Shown one piece after another: positions 27,401 through 35,260 of a stretch of DNA of 61,111 bases. A model generated the notes under the pieces. That model ran no database searches. It saw only the letters and a program-made list of their open reading frames with translations, and was not told the origin of the DNA. A program made the position numbers and the translations under genes. Origin of the DNA: Corallococcus sp. (GTDB lineage Bacteria; Bacillota; Clostridia; Christensenellales; CAG-314); assembly GCA_023663205.1 (NCBI GenBank), contig JAMPHX010000003.1, forward strand, positions 1-61,111, in the 5' to 3' direction. Position 1 is the stretch's first letter, and each line of letters opens with the position of its first letter.

Positions 27401-27495
27401 AAAACGGCATAGCCGACGACCCCTATCAAAACACTCTTGTGACGTTGATATCTTACGACAGATACGCCGTTTTGCGTCCCTCTATGATGAGATAG
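24430..27495 (+). CDS. Large lipoprotein with Ig-like, OB-like, NlpC/P60-like and DUF11-like domains
   Basis: 1021 residues, lipobox LCAC (Cys25). A His/Cys-rich N-terminal region (about 26-175, with HKHTYEDKYSFDSTGHYHK and several CXXC pairs) may bind metal. An Ig-like domain (about 182-260) and an OB-like module related to the 19644 protein (about 262-505) follow. An NlpC/P60-like domain (about 515-720) has YLDCSSYV (Cys554), SSGHVYIYVG (His643) and FLHC (His655), a plausible Cys-His-His triad for cutting peptidoglycan peptides. A DUF11-like beta domain (about 735-830) precedes a second NlpC/P60-like domain (about 850-1018). There the positions are DLYGG (Leu929), LSSVFVYVG and MLIRV, so the triad is lost. 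The domain calls rest on motif reading only. Confidence 0.72.
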   Translation: MKKKILSVLLIFMLVAALGLGLCACVEHKHTYEDKYSFDSTGHYHKANCGHDAIDSKKPHEYNDPVYNSQTGMVDYSCKVCDCVKSEYCEHKTLSHVEFSDSTCSKEGTLEHYACTKCGKMFSDAEGKNELTSVTVQKKPHTFPEDWKQTKAPSLDEEGEEEGICEKCKHKETRSVDKLTVKSIMLTKSPDKTEYYTNEQFDPAGMELSVTLSNGEVKKLSGSQPYTYDKTALQKTDTFVTVSYYGATVKVDVTVSASVKMSVSQARAAADATEILLEGYYVGIAESGPTTNREILLKDLTSDDIISVRNVTYGTFPDYGYEYGDRVIIKGTIALDKTSKTATPDKKFLEFSAENGEQSATVISKGNSIKYSKADAVTVGSWSEMQALFQLGKIKGYTYVTLSGNIFINRYTGGSDGVDVYRLHLNKDATALAGIKPDETRSVSLRANVMEQNLGADWKQNLFDEEPSGYPGSAFSGSITAVFTGGNGLYYQLTVLESSFISDVSVDNASVITEVAYAFYRQGTQIQYDQMNSRRNLNPSPEDAASGRTIYLDCSSYVNACYYEAFGVNVLPYPITTKAPQTGNFINYAKDNQSNADVVGYWVNANYTTAKAKADLLSEVKGMLQVGDVLNYRHGVSSGSSGHVYIYVGNDTFLHCTGSSYQYEDTPDFSYDKGTSIEKNEGAIQQINSSVLFEESSNRRYLFCTDGSDKVWSFCLLRPLARGLTPTQQSYKRMSVKGVSVEKTSSVGMYGAVALGKTFDYEIKVNNGNSKAMQGLTLTDKLPSCLEYVTYPEGTTVTGSSLSYTFDVAAKREITIKITVRLKSSATATTFVADETKLNGIAVNAVKNTSSKFTDAQLQKVADLAKQYATEKKTFTNPILMAKTLYKDALNVTLFDYTTVSTVLADVIDTTNKTCKTNTAVSKMLVPDLYGGMDIRSGYTKDNARARIVVEDNLAVGDIIIAEYDGLSSVFVYVGDAMLIRVDSETDYVYKNGIADDPYQNTLVTLISYDRYAVLRPSMMR

Positions 27496-27582
27496 CACTG
27501 TCGTTGCCCGACGCAAATAATCGGTTGCTACGGAAAGATGATTTGCAAAAATAACAAAAGATAATTTACGCAAAACAAATAG

Positions 27583-27606
27583 CGGGAAGGCAGGCAAGCC
27601 TTCCCG
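27583..27606 (+). terminator. Terminator after the 24430 lipoprotein gene
   Basis: CGGGAAGGC (27583-27591) pairs with GCCTTCCCG (27598-27606), followed by TTTT. Confidence 0.85.
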
Positions 27607-27765
27607 TTTTGACTGTATATTTAAACATTTGAGTATAGTCAAAACCTTAGATAATATAGTTAAGATTAACACGACTTGATTCAAAAAAACAGTGCAGTGT
27701 AATGTAGCAGAGCAATCGTATATACAAATAAGATGACCCCCCAAGCGGGAATAGCGACTGTCCGA

Positions 27766-29583
27766 TTAAGTAGTTCTGTTGTTGTCGCAGAAACAAACGA
27801 TACAGCCCTTTCTTCCCCGTGTCATCATTATGTAGTAATAGTTTGTCACGTACTTTGATACGTAAACCTCGAATTCCTGCTTAAACTGGCTGTCGCTAAG
27901 ACTGTCTACGTAATCGAGAATATTTTTTGCGTATACTTTGGCTTCGGGATTTTTGAGTTTTTGAGGAAAGCACATTTTTTCGGCAACGCTTATTATTGTT
28001 TGGTAAAGCGCGGAATTGCGCAAATTTACTTTCAGTCCGCTGTCTGTCAATGTTACGTCGTCTCCCGCAAGTACAGCCACGTAGTCGACATCGAGCCCTT
28101 GCATCCACCAAGTTCCCAGCCAAATTTTGCTGCCGTTTTGCAGATAATTGCGGTTGTGCACGTACTTCATCCAATCGCATTCGCCTTTTTCCTTCCACTT
28201 TATGTAAAACAATGACGGCTGTGCGGATTTGGAAGTGTATTTACTTCTGTCGTTGCACAAAAGTCCCACAACGGCGACCGAGGACTTGGGATTATCTACG
28301 ATAAGTTGTTTTACTTCGCTCTCAAACTGCGAGATGTCGCTGCATGGCTTAAACAAAAACTTGTCGTCGTCGGTTATGCTTTTGGCTTCCAGAAAGTTTC
28401 GTATGTTTGTTTCGGCAATGTCGGAACCGTTGTACCGCATACGCTGCTCTAATCTGATATTTACAAAGTCTTTGCGGTATTCTGCCTGTTTCAATTCTTC
28501 TATACAGTTTGTTGCCCGTATGGTTTGGTTTTCGTCGTAACAAACCACAAGCGTTACCCCGACAGATATTATTTTGTCTATTTCTCCTTGCTCGTTGTGT
28601 TGCGCTTCGTCCATAAGAACAATGTATTTGGACGCCGTATGTTTGTTTATTATTTTGTCTAACGAGTGCGAAAATTCAAATATTCCGCTTGCGTCGGCAA
28701 ACAAACTGCGGTAGTAATCGGTGTTGTACGCGCCTGTTATCAATATGGGACGCATTTTGTTGCCTTCGGCAGAAAACTTCAAATACAGTTGCAGCAAAAT
28801 AGCGGTTTTGCCGGAGCCCGCCGCTCCCGTAATACGTATTATGCGCTTGTTCTTTTGGATACTGTCCAATATTTCGTCGTATGCAACTTGCTGAGATTCG
28901 GTCAAATCGAATGCCGGTTCGCTCGCAACAATGTTTTTTACGGCATCTATTACGCTTTTTGACGGTTGAAACTCGGCGTTTTTAAGTTCAAACAAAATTT
29001 CCGTCTTAGTAAATTCGTTGCAGTTTATTAGTGTTTTGCAGATGTTTTGCAAAAGACTGTCTATGTTGTTGTATACCTGTACGTTTTGCGAAAGGTTATC
29101 ATTATTGGTGCTTATTATCTTTTCCACGCCTTGCTGCGAACACTTTACGTAAACGTACGGAGTAATACGGTATTGTGCTCCGCAGTCGGTATAACCGCCC
29201 AAAGAAACGGCTTGTCTGCTTGCTTGTATTTGAGGATGCAGCGAATTTTCGCGGCGTCTGTTATCGGAAAGCGCAAGCGAATTTATGTAATCGTCGCTCC
29301 ATCTTTTTGCTTCTATTACAAATGCGTGTTTTTGTCCCGAGGCGTCTACTCCCGCTACAAGCAAATCTATACTCATTCCGTTTGTGGGACAACGGTATTC
29401 CATTGCTATTATTGCATTGTCGGGCAGACTTTTGAACTTTGCCGATGATTGCAGGTCGCAAATCAAATTTTTCCAAGACGCGATCGGCGGATTTTGTCCG
29501 CCTGTATGCTTTCGCAATATTTTGATAATATCGTCGGCTTTTTTGTTTGCAAAGTCGCGTTTTGTTTCTATATAACATTTCAT
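27766..29583 (-). CDS. Nuclease-helicase protein: PD-(D/E)XK-like domain plus DUF2075/Schlafen-type helicase
   Basis: 605 residues. The N-terminal part (about 1-150) has MSIDLLVAG followed by HAFVIEAKRW, the spacing of a PD-(D/E)XK nuclease core. The C-terminal part is a superfamily 1 helicase of the DUF2075 (Schlafen group 3-like) type: Q-motif-like FDLTESQQVAYDEIL, Walker A ITGAAGSGKTAILL, Walker B YIVLMDEAQHN, a motif near CYDENQTI, and terminal YYIMMTRGRKG. ATG 29583 is preferred over TTG 29637 because GGGAAA precedes it. Similar single-gene nuclease-helicases occur in genomic islands and are suspected phage-defence proteins; no partner gene is visible here. It is preceded by the RNA cassette at 29690-29794, so it may be expressed by read-through from that promoter. 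Confidence 0.7.
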   Translation of the reverse strand: MKCYIETKRDFANKKADDIIKILRKHTGGQNPPIASWKNLICDLQSSAKFKSLPDNAIIAMEYRCPTNGMSIDLLVAGVDASGQKHAFVIEAKRWSDDYINSLALSDNRRRENSLHPQIQASRQAVSLGGYTDCGAQYRITPYVYVKCSQQGVEKIISTNNDNLSQNVQVYNNIDSLLQNICKTLINCNEFTKTEILFELKNAEFQPSKSVIDAVKNIVASEPAFDLTESQQVAYDEILDSIQKNKRIIRITGAAGSGKTAILLQLYLKFSAEGNKMRPILITGAYNTDYYRSLFADASGIFEFSHSLDKIINKHTASKYIVLMDEAQHNEQGEIDKIISVGVTLVVCYDENQTIRATNCIEELKQAEYRKDFVNIRLEQRMRYNGSDIAETNIRNFLEAKSITDDDKFLFKPCSDISQFESEVKQLIVDNPKSSVAVVGLLCNDRSKYTSKSAQPSLFYIKWKEKGECDWMKYVHNRNYLQNGSKIWLGTWWMQGLDVDYVAVLAGDDVTLTDSGLKVNLRNSALYQTIISVAEKMCFPQKLKNPEAKVYAKNILDYVDSLSDSQFKQEFEVYVSKYVTNYYYIMMTRGRKGCIVCFCDNNRTT

Positions 29584-29689
29584 AATTTTGTTTCCCGATT
29601 GAAATTTGCCGCACTGTTGTTTGCCTTGCAAAGACAAGACTCTACGTCGCGTGGCGGCAAGATAAAGCAGTAACTTTTGTTTTGGGTAA

Positions 29690-29794
29690 AGAAAAAACTC
29701 AATGACTGTACAGGGAACTCTCGCACCAATTGCCGGAGAGATTATACAACATTGAGCCTGATTTTATTATACGCAAATCAAATGCGTTTGTCAA
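29690..29794 (-). ncRNA. Predicted small structured RNA, copy B, with its promoter
   Basis: Minus-strand promoter TTGACA (29794-29789), 17-base spacer, TATAAT (29771-29766). The predicted RNA has an outer stem CTCAATG (29756-29750)/CATTGAG (29704-29698), an inner stem CTCTC (29740-29736)/GAGAG (29722-29718) with a CAATTG-containing loop, and six Ts at 29697-29692. The promoter segment is identical over 31 bases to copy A at 11072-11102, while the stems differ in sequence but keep the layout. It lies 107 bases upstream of the helicase gene, so it may be a separate small RNA or a leader attenuator. Confidence 0.5.
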
Positions 29795-30040
29795 GACCTA
29801 ACGCCGATTTACAATAGGTTTATTAAAACAATTCTATTTTTATTTAACAAGGTAAACCTATGTAGCAACAACTGCAGCAATACATACGGTGTCTGTTTGC
29901 TGCGACAAAGCAGTATACGCGGCAATGTTTAGGGCGCCGCTCAATCGACAAATGAAGTAGAATAAAATATGGGTTGCCGTATCGGAAATATTAATAATTG
30001 TACCACCGCATTTAAATATGTTTAATTGCTGCTAAATACT

Positions 30041-30705
30041 TATTACACAGTGCAGCACGTAGGGGGGGTATATTTTGATTTACCGTATTTGAGCGTATTA
30101 ATAATAAAATACGCAATTGAGTTTAAGCACATTTAACAACGCTTAACTACACCTAACGACTATTATACAACACATCACGCTAATAGTAGGTATATTGCGA
30201 CAAATGTTGCTCGTGTGTGTTATATAATAATATACACACAACTACTAACTGCATTTAACTACGGTTAATTACACTCAACCGCTCGTTATTACATCGTATC
30301 ACGCAACAAACTAAGTGCTTTTGCAAAATTTTATTCGTGTACGATATAATAGCATACCGACGTCTATACACCACTAACTGCTATTAACTGCTCGCTATTA
30401 CATTATATCACGTTGATTATTGTATATGGCGGATAGCAGTGTTTGTGTACGATATAATAGCATACGTAACAATAAGTAAAGACGCTTAACGACATTTAAC
30501 TACTGCTAACGACTATTATGCAACACATCACGCAACCGATTGTGCGTTTTGGATTCGCTTCATTCGTGTGGGTTATATAATAAAATACATAATCAAGTTT
30601 AAGTGCGTTTTACTATACTTAACTGCTACTAACTACTATTATTCAACGTATCACGTTGATAGTAGGTATATTGCAACAAACGTCGCCGTTGTGTGTTATA
30701 TCATA
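30041..30705. repeat. Tandem array of six imperfect inverted-repeat units, period about 120 bases
   Basis: Left arms like TATTATACAACACATCACG begin at 30041, 30161, 30286, 30396, 30514 and 30637 (steps 120, 125, 110, 118, 123). Each is followed 30-60 bases later by a right arm like CGTGTGTGTTATATAATA (30212, 30336, 30444, 30565, 30691) that is its imperfect reverse complement. Between units lie short AACTAC/AACTGC repeats. Arms co-vary between units (for example CATCGTA with TACGATA), which suggests conserved pairing. The arms are long and degenerate and the central loops are not related, so this is not a CRISPR array. No coding frame is present. The rest of 29795-30900 holds only AT-rich flanks. 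Confidence 0.75.
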
Positions 30706-30900
30706 GTTTATTTTCGATAGTTCGGAATCGAAAATACAGGATTGGGCAATTCATATAATATAACGGCAAGATGAAGAATATTTGAAAAAGAGTCTGTTGT
30801 TTTTAAGTGTGTTACAAAGACGGCGATTGCAACTTTGGGGAGCGCGGCGGTAAAATCGGCGTCTTGCGCAAAACAAATAAACTAACAATACAAAAAACTG

Positions 30901-30929
30901 TTGCATATTTGAAAAAATTTTAGTATAAT
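30901..30929 (+). promoter_or_regulatory. Predicted promoter of tRNA-Pro
   Basis: TTGCAT (30901-30906), 17-base spacer, TATAAT (30924-30929), 21 bases upstream of the tRNA. Confidence 0.75.
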
Positions 30930-30950
30930 ATCAACGCAACAATGCAATTT

Positions 30951-31027
30951 CGAGGTGTAGCGCAGTTTGGTAGCGCGCATGGTTCGGGACCATGAGGCCA
31001 TGGGTTCAAGTCCCGTCACCTCGACCA
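30951..31027 (+). tRNA. tRNA-Pro (anticodon CGG)
   Basis: The acceptor stem CGAGGTG/CACCTCG, the anticodon stem CATGG/CCATG enclosing TTCGGGA, and the T-loop GTTCAAG are all present. CCA is encoded at 31025-31027. Anticodon CGG reads CCG codons. A strong terminator follows. Confidence 0.96.
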
Positions 31028-31031
31028 AAAA

Positions 31032-31061
31032 GCAAAAAGGGCGAAAATGCGCCCTTTTTGC
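31032..31061 (+). terminator. Terminator of tRNA-Pro
   Basis: GCAAAAAGGGCG pairs with CGCCCTTTTTGC over a short A-rich loop (GCG at 31049 also fits); the U-rich arm itself gives the T run. Confidence 0.85.
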
Positions 31062-31383
31062 GTGACTTGCGCTCGGACTTTACGTCAATGTAAACAGCGC
31101 ACTAAAAGTGTCCGGTCTGCAATCCTTTTCTGCTCTTTGGACGGCAGTATTTCGTCATATAAACACAAACAGAACTCGGTTTAATCCGTCAATACGGGTA
31201 TCGGGTTCTTTTTATTTGACTGCAATCAAACGGCAATCGGTTTGTACCCCTGTTTTGTTCGTTAGGCAAACAAAAAACATTGCGCGTAAAGCAAACACAA
31301 CAAGTTCAATTTTGCTTTTGACGGAAAAAGCAGATTTTTAGCAGATAATGCGTCGGCAAAAGGCGCAATATTTGAAAAAACTA

Positions 31384-31412
31384 TTGTAAAAAAGGGGTTG
31401 GTGTGATAAAAT
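31384..31412 (+). promoter_or_regulatory. Predicted promoter of degV
   Basis: TTGTAA (31384-31389), 17-base spacer, TAAAAT (31407-31412). The remaining interval 31062-31383 shows no gene. Confidence 0.65.
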
Positions 31413-31446
31413 CTATATATAATTTATTACAAAAGGAGAATAAAAA

Positions 31447-32340
31447 ATGAGCGTTTTGCTTTGCGATTCCAACTGCGAATTGTGGTATGACAGACTCAAA
31501 GAGTTGGGCGTCGATTTTATCAGTATGCCGTATACTCTCGAAGATAAAGAATATTTTTACGACTTGGGCGAAAATACCGATTTCAAGTATTTTTACAACA
31601 GCGTGCGTGCAGGTAAAATACCCATTACGTCTGCGCTTAATCCCGAAAATTACAAAGAGATTATCGGCAAGTATTTTGAAAAAGGCGAGGATGTGCTGTA
31701 TATAAGTTTTTCGCACAAAATGAGCGGAACTTTCAACTATCTCAACATTGCGCTAAACGAACTGAAAGAAACATATCCCGAAAGAAAATGCACCGTTTTT
31801 AACACCAACAGCATTTCTTTGGGCGCGGGTATACAGGTAGAACAAGCGGCGTTGCTCAAACAAAATGGTGCAAGCGACGAGGAAATATTGGCATTTTTGA
31901 AAGAGTTTACTCACAAAGTAGAACTGTATTTTGTCGTTGACGACCTTATGCACTTAAAACGCGGCGGAAGATTGTCTGCGGCAGCGGCAGTTATGGGAAC
32001 GCTGCTTTCGTTAAAACCCGTGTTGACCGTCAACGCAGAAGGCGGACTCAGCGTGTACAAAAAGATAGCCGGCAAAAAGAAGGCGCTTTCCTTCCTTGCC
32101 GAAAGAGTTTCGGAAGAACTTGCCGACGAAAACATTTCTGTATACATTGTCGACGCCGATTGCCCGACGGAAGGCGACGCCGTAAGAGATATGATATTGA
32201 AAAACCGTCCGCAAGCCAAGATTGTAAGGCAAACCATCGGACCGGTAATAGGAACGCACTGCGGACCGGGTACGGTAGGCGTAATTTTTGCCGCCGAAAA
32301 ACGCGCAATTGCGCTTGCCGATACGACAGAGGAAGAATAA
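31447..32340 (+). CDS. DegV family fatty-acid-binding protein
   Basis: 297 residues. DegV proteins bind a fatty acid (FakB-like) and can present it to a FakA kinase for phospholipid synthesis. Typical features are the ISFSHKMSGTFNYLNIAL region near residue 85 (family S-x-x-L-S-G-T-Y), the VDDLMHLKRGGRLSAAAA motif near 160 and GPVIGTHCGPGTVGV near 265. AAGGAG lies upstream of ATG 31447. The stop is immediately followed by the ATG of the acetyltransferase-like gene, so the two form an operon. No fakA is present in the window. Confidence 0.9.
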   Translation: MSVLLCDSNCELWYDRLKELGVDFISMPYTLEDKEYFYDLGENTDFKYFYNSVRAGKIPITSALNPENYKEIIGKYFEKGEDVLYISFSHKMSGTFNYLNIALNELKETYPERKCTVFNTNSISLGAGIQVEQAALLKQNGASDEEILAFLKEFTHKVELYFVVDDLMHLKRGGRLSAAAAVMGTLLSLKPVLTVNAEGGLSVYKKIAGKKKALSFLAERVSEELADENISVYIVDADCPTEGDAVRDMILKNRPQAKIVRQTIGPVIGTHCGPGTVGVIFAAEKRAIALADTTEEE

Positions 32341-33480
32341 ATGAGTACGATAACTGTAAAAGAAATAAGCAGCAAAAAAGACAAAAACAAATTTTTTAAG
32401 TTTTACGTCGATTTGTACAAGGGAAACAAATATGCCGCTCCCAACTTGTTTGTGGACGAAAAGGCAGAGTTTGACCCGCAAATAAACGACGCGTTCCGCT
32501 TTTGCGAATGTAAGATGTTTCTTGCGTACAGGGACAAAAAAATCGTCGGCAGAGTTGCGGGCATTTGGCACAAGGGCGCAAACGAAAAAAGCGGCTTGAA
32601 GCAACTGCGGTTTACGCGCTTTGACGTCATAGACGACTTTGAAGTAACCAAAGCGTTATTTGACAAACTTAACGATTGGGCAAAGCAATTGGGTATGACG
32701 GAAATTATCGGACCGATGAGTTTTTCCGACCTAAACGAAGAAGGAATGCTTATAGACGGGTTCGACCAAGACAGCACCTACATTGAAATCTACAATCACG
32801 AGTATTACGTCAAACATATGGAAATGCTGGGCGCATACAAAGTTGTGGATTGGAATTGCTACCGCATTACGGTTCCCGACGAAAACGACGAAAACGTGCA
32901 GCGGCTCAAACGAATGAGCGAAGTAATAAGCAAACGTCAAGGATATCAAATTTTGGACGTGGAACACACTCCCAAAAAGCAACTGGAAGATTACGTTATG
33001 CAAGCGCTTACCGTGTTGGACGAGGCGTTTCGCAATCTGTACGGGTTCAGTCCGCTTTCGGAAAAGCAAAAGCAGCGCGAAATGGAAACTATTTTTTCCG
33101 TGTTGAAACCGGAATACGCAACGGTTTTGCTGCATGACGGCAAGGTGGTTGCATACGGGTTTATGTGGCCGTCTATGAGCAATATGATGCGCAAAGCAAG
33201 AGGAAAACTGTTCCCGCGCGGAATAATCCCCTACATCAAGGCAATGCACAAGCCTTACGTTGCGGAGTTGGGTTCTATCGGCGTTACCGACGAACATTTG
33301 AAGCGCGGCGCAACGGCAATAATAATGAGCCACTGTCTCGAAGGTTTGTACAAAAACGGCACCAAGTATTTGGAAACCGGTCCGGAGTTGGAAACCAACG
33401 ACAATGTGCAGAATCTGTGGAAAAATTACGAAAAAGTGCTTAACAAACGACACCGTTGCTGGGGACTGCAAGTAAAATAA
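32341..33480 (+). CDS. GNAT-like acyltransferase family protein
   Basis: 379 residues, starting directly after the degV stop. The N-terminal half resembles the family with IGPMSFSDLNEEGMLIDGFD, and the C-terminal half has the N-acetyltransferase-like run VAELGSIGVTDEHLKRGATA and KYLETGPELETNDNVQNLWK. The family is annotated only as GNAT fold in many bacteria and no substrate is known. Co-transcription with degV hints at a lipid-related role, but that is inference from context. Confidence 0.7.
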   Translation: MSTITVKEISSKKDKNKFFKFYVDLYKGNKYAAPNLFVDEKAEFDPQINDAFRFCECKMFLAYRDKKIVGRVAGIWHKGANEKSGLKQLRFTRFDVIDDFEVTKALFDKLNDWAKQLGMTEIIGPMSFSDLNEEGMLIDGFDQDSTYIEIYNHEYYVKHMEMLGAYKVVDWNCYRITVPDENDENVQRLKRMSEVISKRQGYQILDVEHTPKKQLEDYVMQALTVLDEAFRNLYGFSPLSEKQKQREMETIFSVLKPEYATVLLHDGKVVAYGFMWPSMSNMMRKARGKLFPRGIIPYIKAMHKPYVAELGSIGVTDEHLKRGATAIIMSHCLEGLYKNGTKYLETGPELETNDNVQNLWKNYEKVLNKRHRCWGLQVK

Positions 33481-33540
33481 TTGTAACTGCGGGCAGATTT
33501 TCGGTCAATCGCGCGGCACTGCAACGCGGGAGGGGTAAAA

Positions 33541-34250
33541 ATGAATGACAATTCCGAAAAATGCCTGCGACTGCGCAACCGAACGACGTGGGAAGAAGAA
33601 ACATTCTGCAAGGTTTATACAAAAAATTCCGCGGATATTTGCGTTGCGTATTTTTGAATTATAAATCGGTCGGTCTGCTTGCAATGACGGTGTTTGCTGC
33701 GCTGTTTATGTTGTTTTGGGAAACCGACGACGAGTCTTTTGTATGGTATATGGCAGGAATCTGCGGATTCATATTGTTGATATGGCTGGGAATAATTATA
33801 CTACGACTTTGGTTCTGGAAGTACGCAAAATACGTTGTGGTGACAAACGAAGGCATTTGGTTAATGTGGCACAGTTTGTTTTGACGCAAAAAGGACTTTG
33901 AGGGAAAGCGGCATTTTGCAAGCGCTATTTGGAATATTTACGAGTGGGACGGAATCAACATTACCGGCGATGACAGAGCAAGACCGCAGAGTTCCGTAAA
34001 AACGGCAAAATTTTTTGATAATTTCAATTACGCCGCCGTTAAGTCGACACGTCTTTCCTCGCTGTTTATAACCCGTTTTGACGGAGTAGAGGAAATATAC
34101 TTTTTGGACGAAGCCGATGCAAACGAAATTTTGACGTATGCCAAGGAACGGCACAGACGTAAAAAACACAAAAAGAAAGATATGGAAATCATCGAGCAGG
34201 AATACGACAAACTGTCCGACGACGAATATACCGATAGTGACGGTACTTAA
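33541..34250 (+). pseudogene. Decayed membrane-protein gene (frameshift and in-frame TGA)
   Basis: An ATG at 33541 follows a strong GGGAGGGG site but leaves the frame after seven codons at an A run (33556-33560). One extra A would join it to the long frame that begins at 33561. That frame encodes two hydrophobic helices (GLLAMTVFAALFMLF, WYMAGICGFILLIWLGIIIL) and stops at TGA 33882-33884. The same frame then continues open for 121 codons (starting RKKDFEGKRHFASAIWNIYE) to TAA 34248-34250. The continuation carries Asp/Glu/Lys-rich but protein-like sequence. TGG to TGA is the simplest cause. TGA is a normal stop elsewhere in the window, so recoding is unlikely. Confidence 0.7.
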
Positions 34251-34258
34251 ATGGATAG

Positions 34259-34297
34259 ACGGCTTTTCCGGTGGTCGAATCGGAAAAGCCGTTTTTG
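34259..34297 (+). terminator. Terminator after the decayed membrane-protein gene
   Basis: ACGGCTTTTCCG (34259-34270) pairs with CGGAAAAGCCGT (34281-34292), followed by TTTT. Confidence 0.85.
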
Positions 34298-34576
34298 AAT
34301 AAGTCGCCAAACAAATTTGTTAGCGGCAATACGTTTGCGCTAATCAACAAAGTCTGTATACGGAATATTGAAATTGTACAAAAATTTGATTTTGGGCAAT
34401 TTTGATTAGCGCGGCAAGCATTTTGTAAAGAGCGGCAAAATAGAAATTTGCATTTATTGTGTTTTTTGCAGACGGTTCTACCAAACGTATCGAAAATTGC
34501 CAAGAAGACGTAAAACGTATAACAACATTCACAAAATTGTTTTGCGCATATGCGAAGATAAATGAAAAAGTAAGTA

Positions 34577-34605
34577 TTTACTGTTCTTTTCGCGTGTGAT
34601 AAAAT
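34577..34605 (+). promoter_or_regulatory. Duplicated copy of the glycosidase promoter
   Basis: TTTACT (34577-34582), 17 bases, TAAAAT (34600-34605), preceded by AATGAAAAAGTA as at 45714. It belongs to the truncated copy at 34700. The interval 34298-34699 contains nothing else recognisable. Confidence 0.5.
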
Positions 34606-34699
34606 AGTTTCAAGATTGAGCGAGCGGCGGTTTGTACGTTTGAATGTAAAAGTCAAACCATTGCGCACTAAATAAAACAAAAATACAAGGCGGTAGAAA

Positions 34700-34870
34700 A
34701 TGTCGTTTGTACAACTTAAAACTCCGTGGACGGATAGCGTCGGAGACAAACCCTTGCAAGAATATCCCAGACCGCAATTTGTAAGGGATAGTTACATTAA
34801 CCTAAACGGTTGGTGGCAGTACGCCGTAAACGATGACAAAAGCGTCCGCAGCAAACCGACGGCAGAATAA
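34700..34870 (+). pseudogene. Truncated duplicate of the GH2 glycosidase gene 5' end
   Basis: A 56-codon ORF whose first 44 or so codons are nearly identical, at the DNA level as well, to the start of the gene at 45781 (shared LKTPWTDSVGDKPLQEYP and NLNGWWQYA). The match stops near 34840, after which the frame runs into KSVRSKPTAE and a stop. The upstream promoter is also duplicated. It is a recent partial duplication lacking all catalytic regions. Confidence 0.85.
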
Positions 34871-34940
34871 CGATGTCGTTTTTATTGAAACTAATTTGTA
34901 AAATTATTGTAAATCGGGATACAAACAGAAAAATAGGTGT

Positions 34941-34946
34941 TATAAT
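34941..34946 (+). promoter_or_regulatory. Predicted -10 of the cobalamin operon
   Basis: TATAAT at 34941-34946, with a weak GATACA at 34918-34923 17 bases upstream, just before the riboswitch. Confidence 0.5.
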
Positions 34947-34961
34947 CAAAAAAATAGAATA

Positions 34962-35140
34962 AACGGTAATGAGGTTGTGCAAGTTTTTGCGCATTAAAAG
35001 GGAACGCGGTGAAAATCCGTGGTCAGCTCACTCTACTGTATGCGGCTAATCGTATTTCAAAACGTCACTGAACTTGTGTTTGGGAAGGCGGAAAGAACGG
35101 TGCTTGAAGCCGTGAAGCCAGGAGACCTGCCTACATTGCC
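34962..35140 (+). ncRNA. Cobalamin riboswitch
   Basis: The conserved B12 box AAGCCAGGAGACCTGCCT lies at 35115-35132. The upstream core is also present: TTAAAAGGGAACGCGGTGAA at 34994-35013, then AATCCGTGG and an ACTGT segment at 35035-35039, and a GGAAGGCGG arm near 35083-35091. The P1-P2 start is around AGGTTGTGC (34972). It binds adenosylcobalamin or related corrinoids and normally shuts off expression in cis. The terminator at 35227 and the seven downstream genes fit control of B12 uptake. Confidence 0.93.
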
Positions 35141-35226
35141 CCAAAGTATAAACTTTTCGGTGAGGCGAGGTTTGTGCGAGAAAAACCCAATCGGAGACGA
35201 AAGGTTTTTGTCGTGCTTGGAAAATC

Positions 35227-35260
35227 AAGGCAATCGCCGAAAAAGCGATTGCCTTTTTTG
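35227..35260 (+). terminator. Terminator of the cobalamin riboswitch (expression platform)
   Basis: AAGGCAATCGC (35227-35237) pairs perfectly with GCGATTGCCTT (35245-35255), followed by TTTT. It lies 95 bases after the B12 box, so ligand-dependent premature termination is the likely mode. The stretch 35261-35520 holds no gene. Confidence 0.88.

Noticed and set aside
30041..30705. CRISPR array
   Set aside because: Repeats are imperfect and organised as pairs of inverted arms, unit length varies from 110 to 125 bases, spacers share motifs with each other, and no cas gene is near.
33561..33563. ATG 33561 as the true start of the membrane protein
   Set aside because: It has no ribosome-binding site, while ATG 33541 has a strong one and joins the same frame if one A is restored.
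33882..33884. TGA recoding as Trp or selenocysteine
   Set aside because: TGA ends several intact genes here (mnmG, rnpA, parB, addB neighbours use normal stops) and no SECIS-like stem-loop was seen next to it; a nonsense mutation is simpler.
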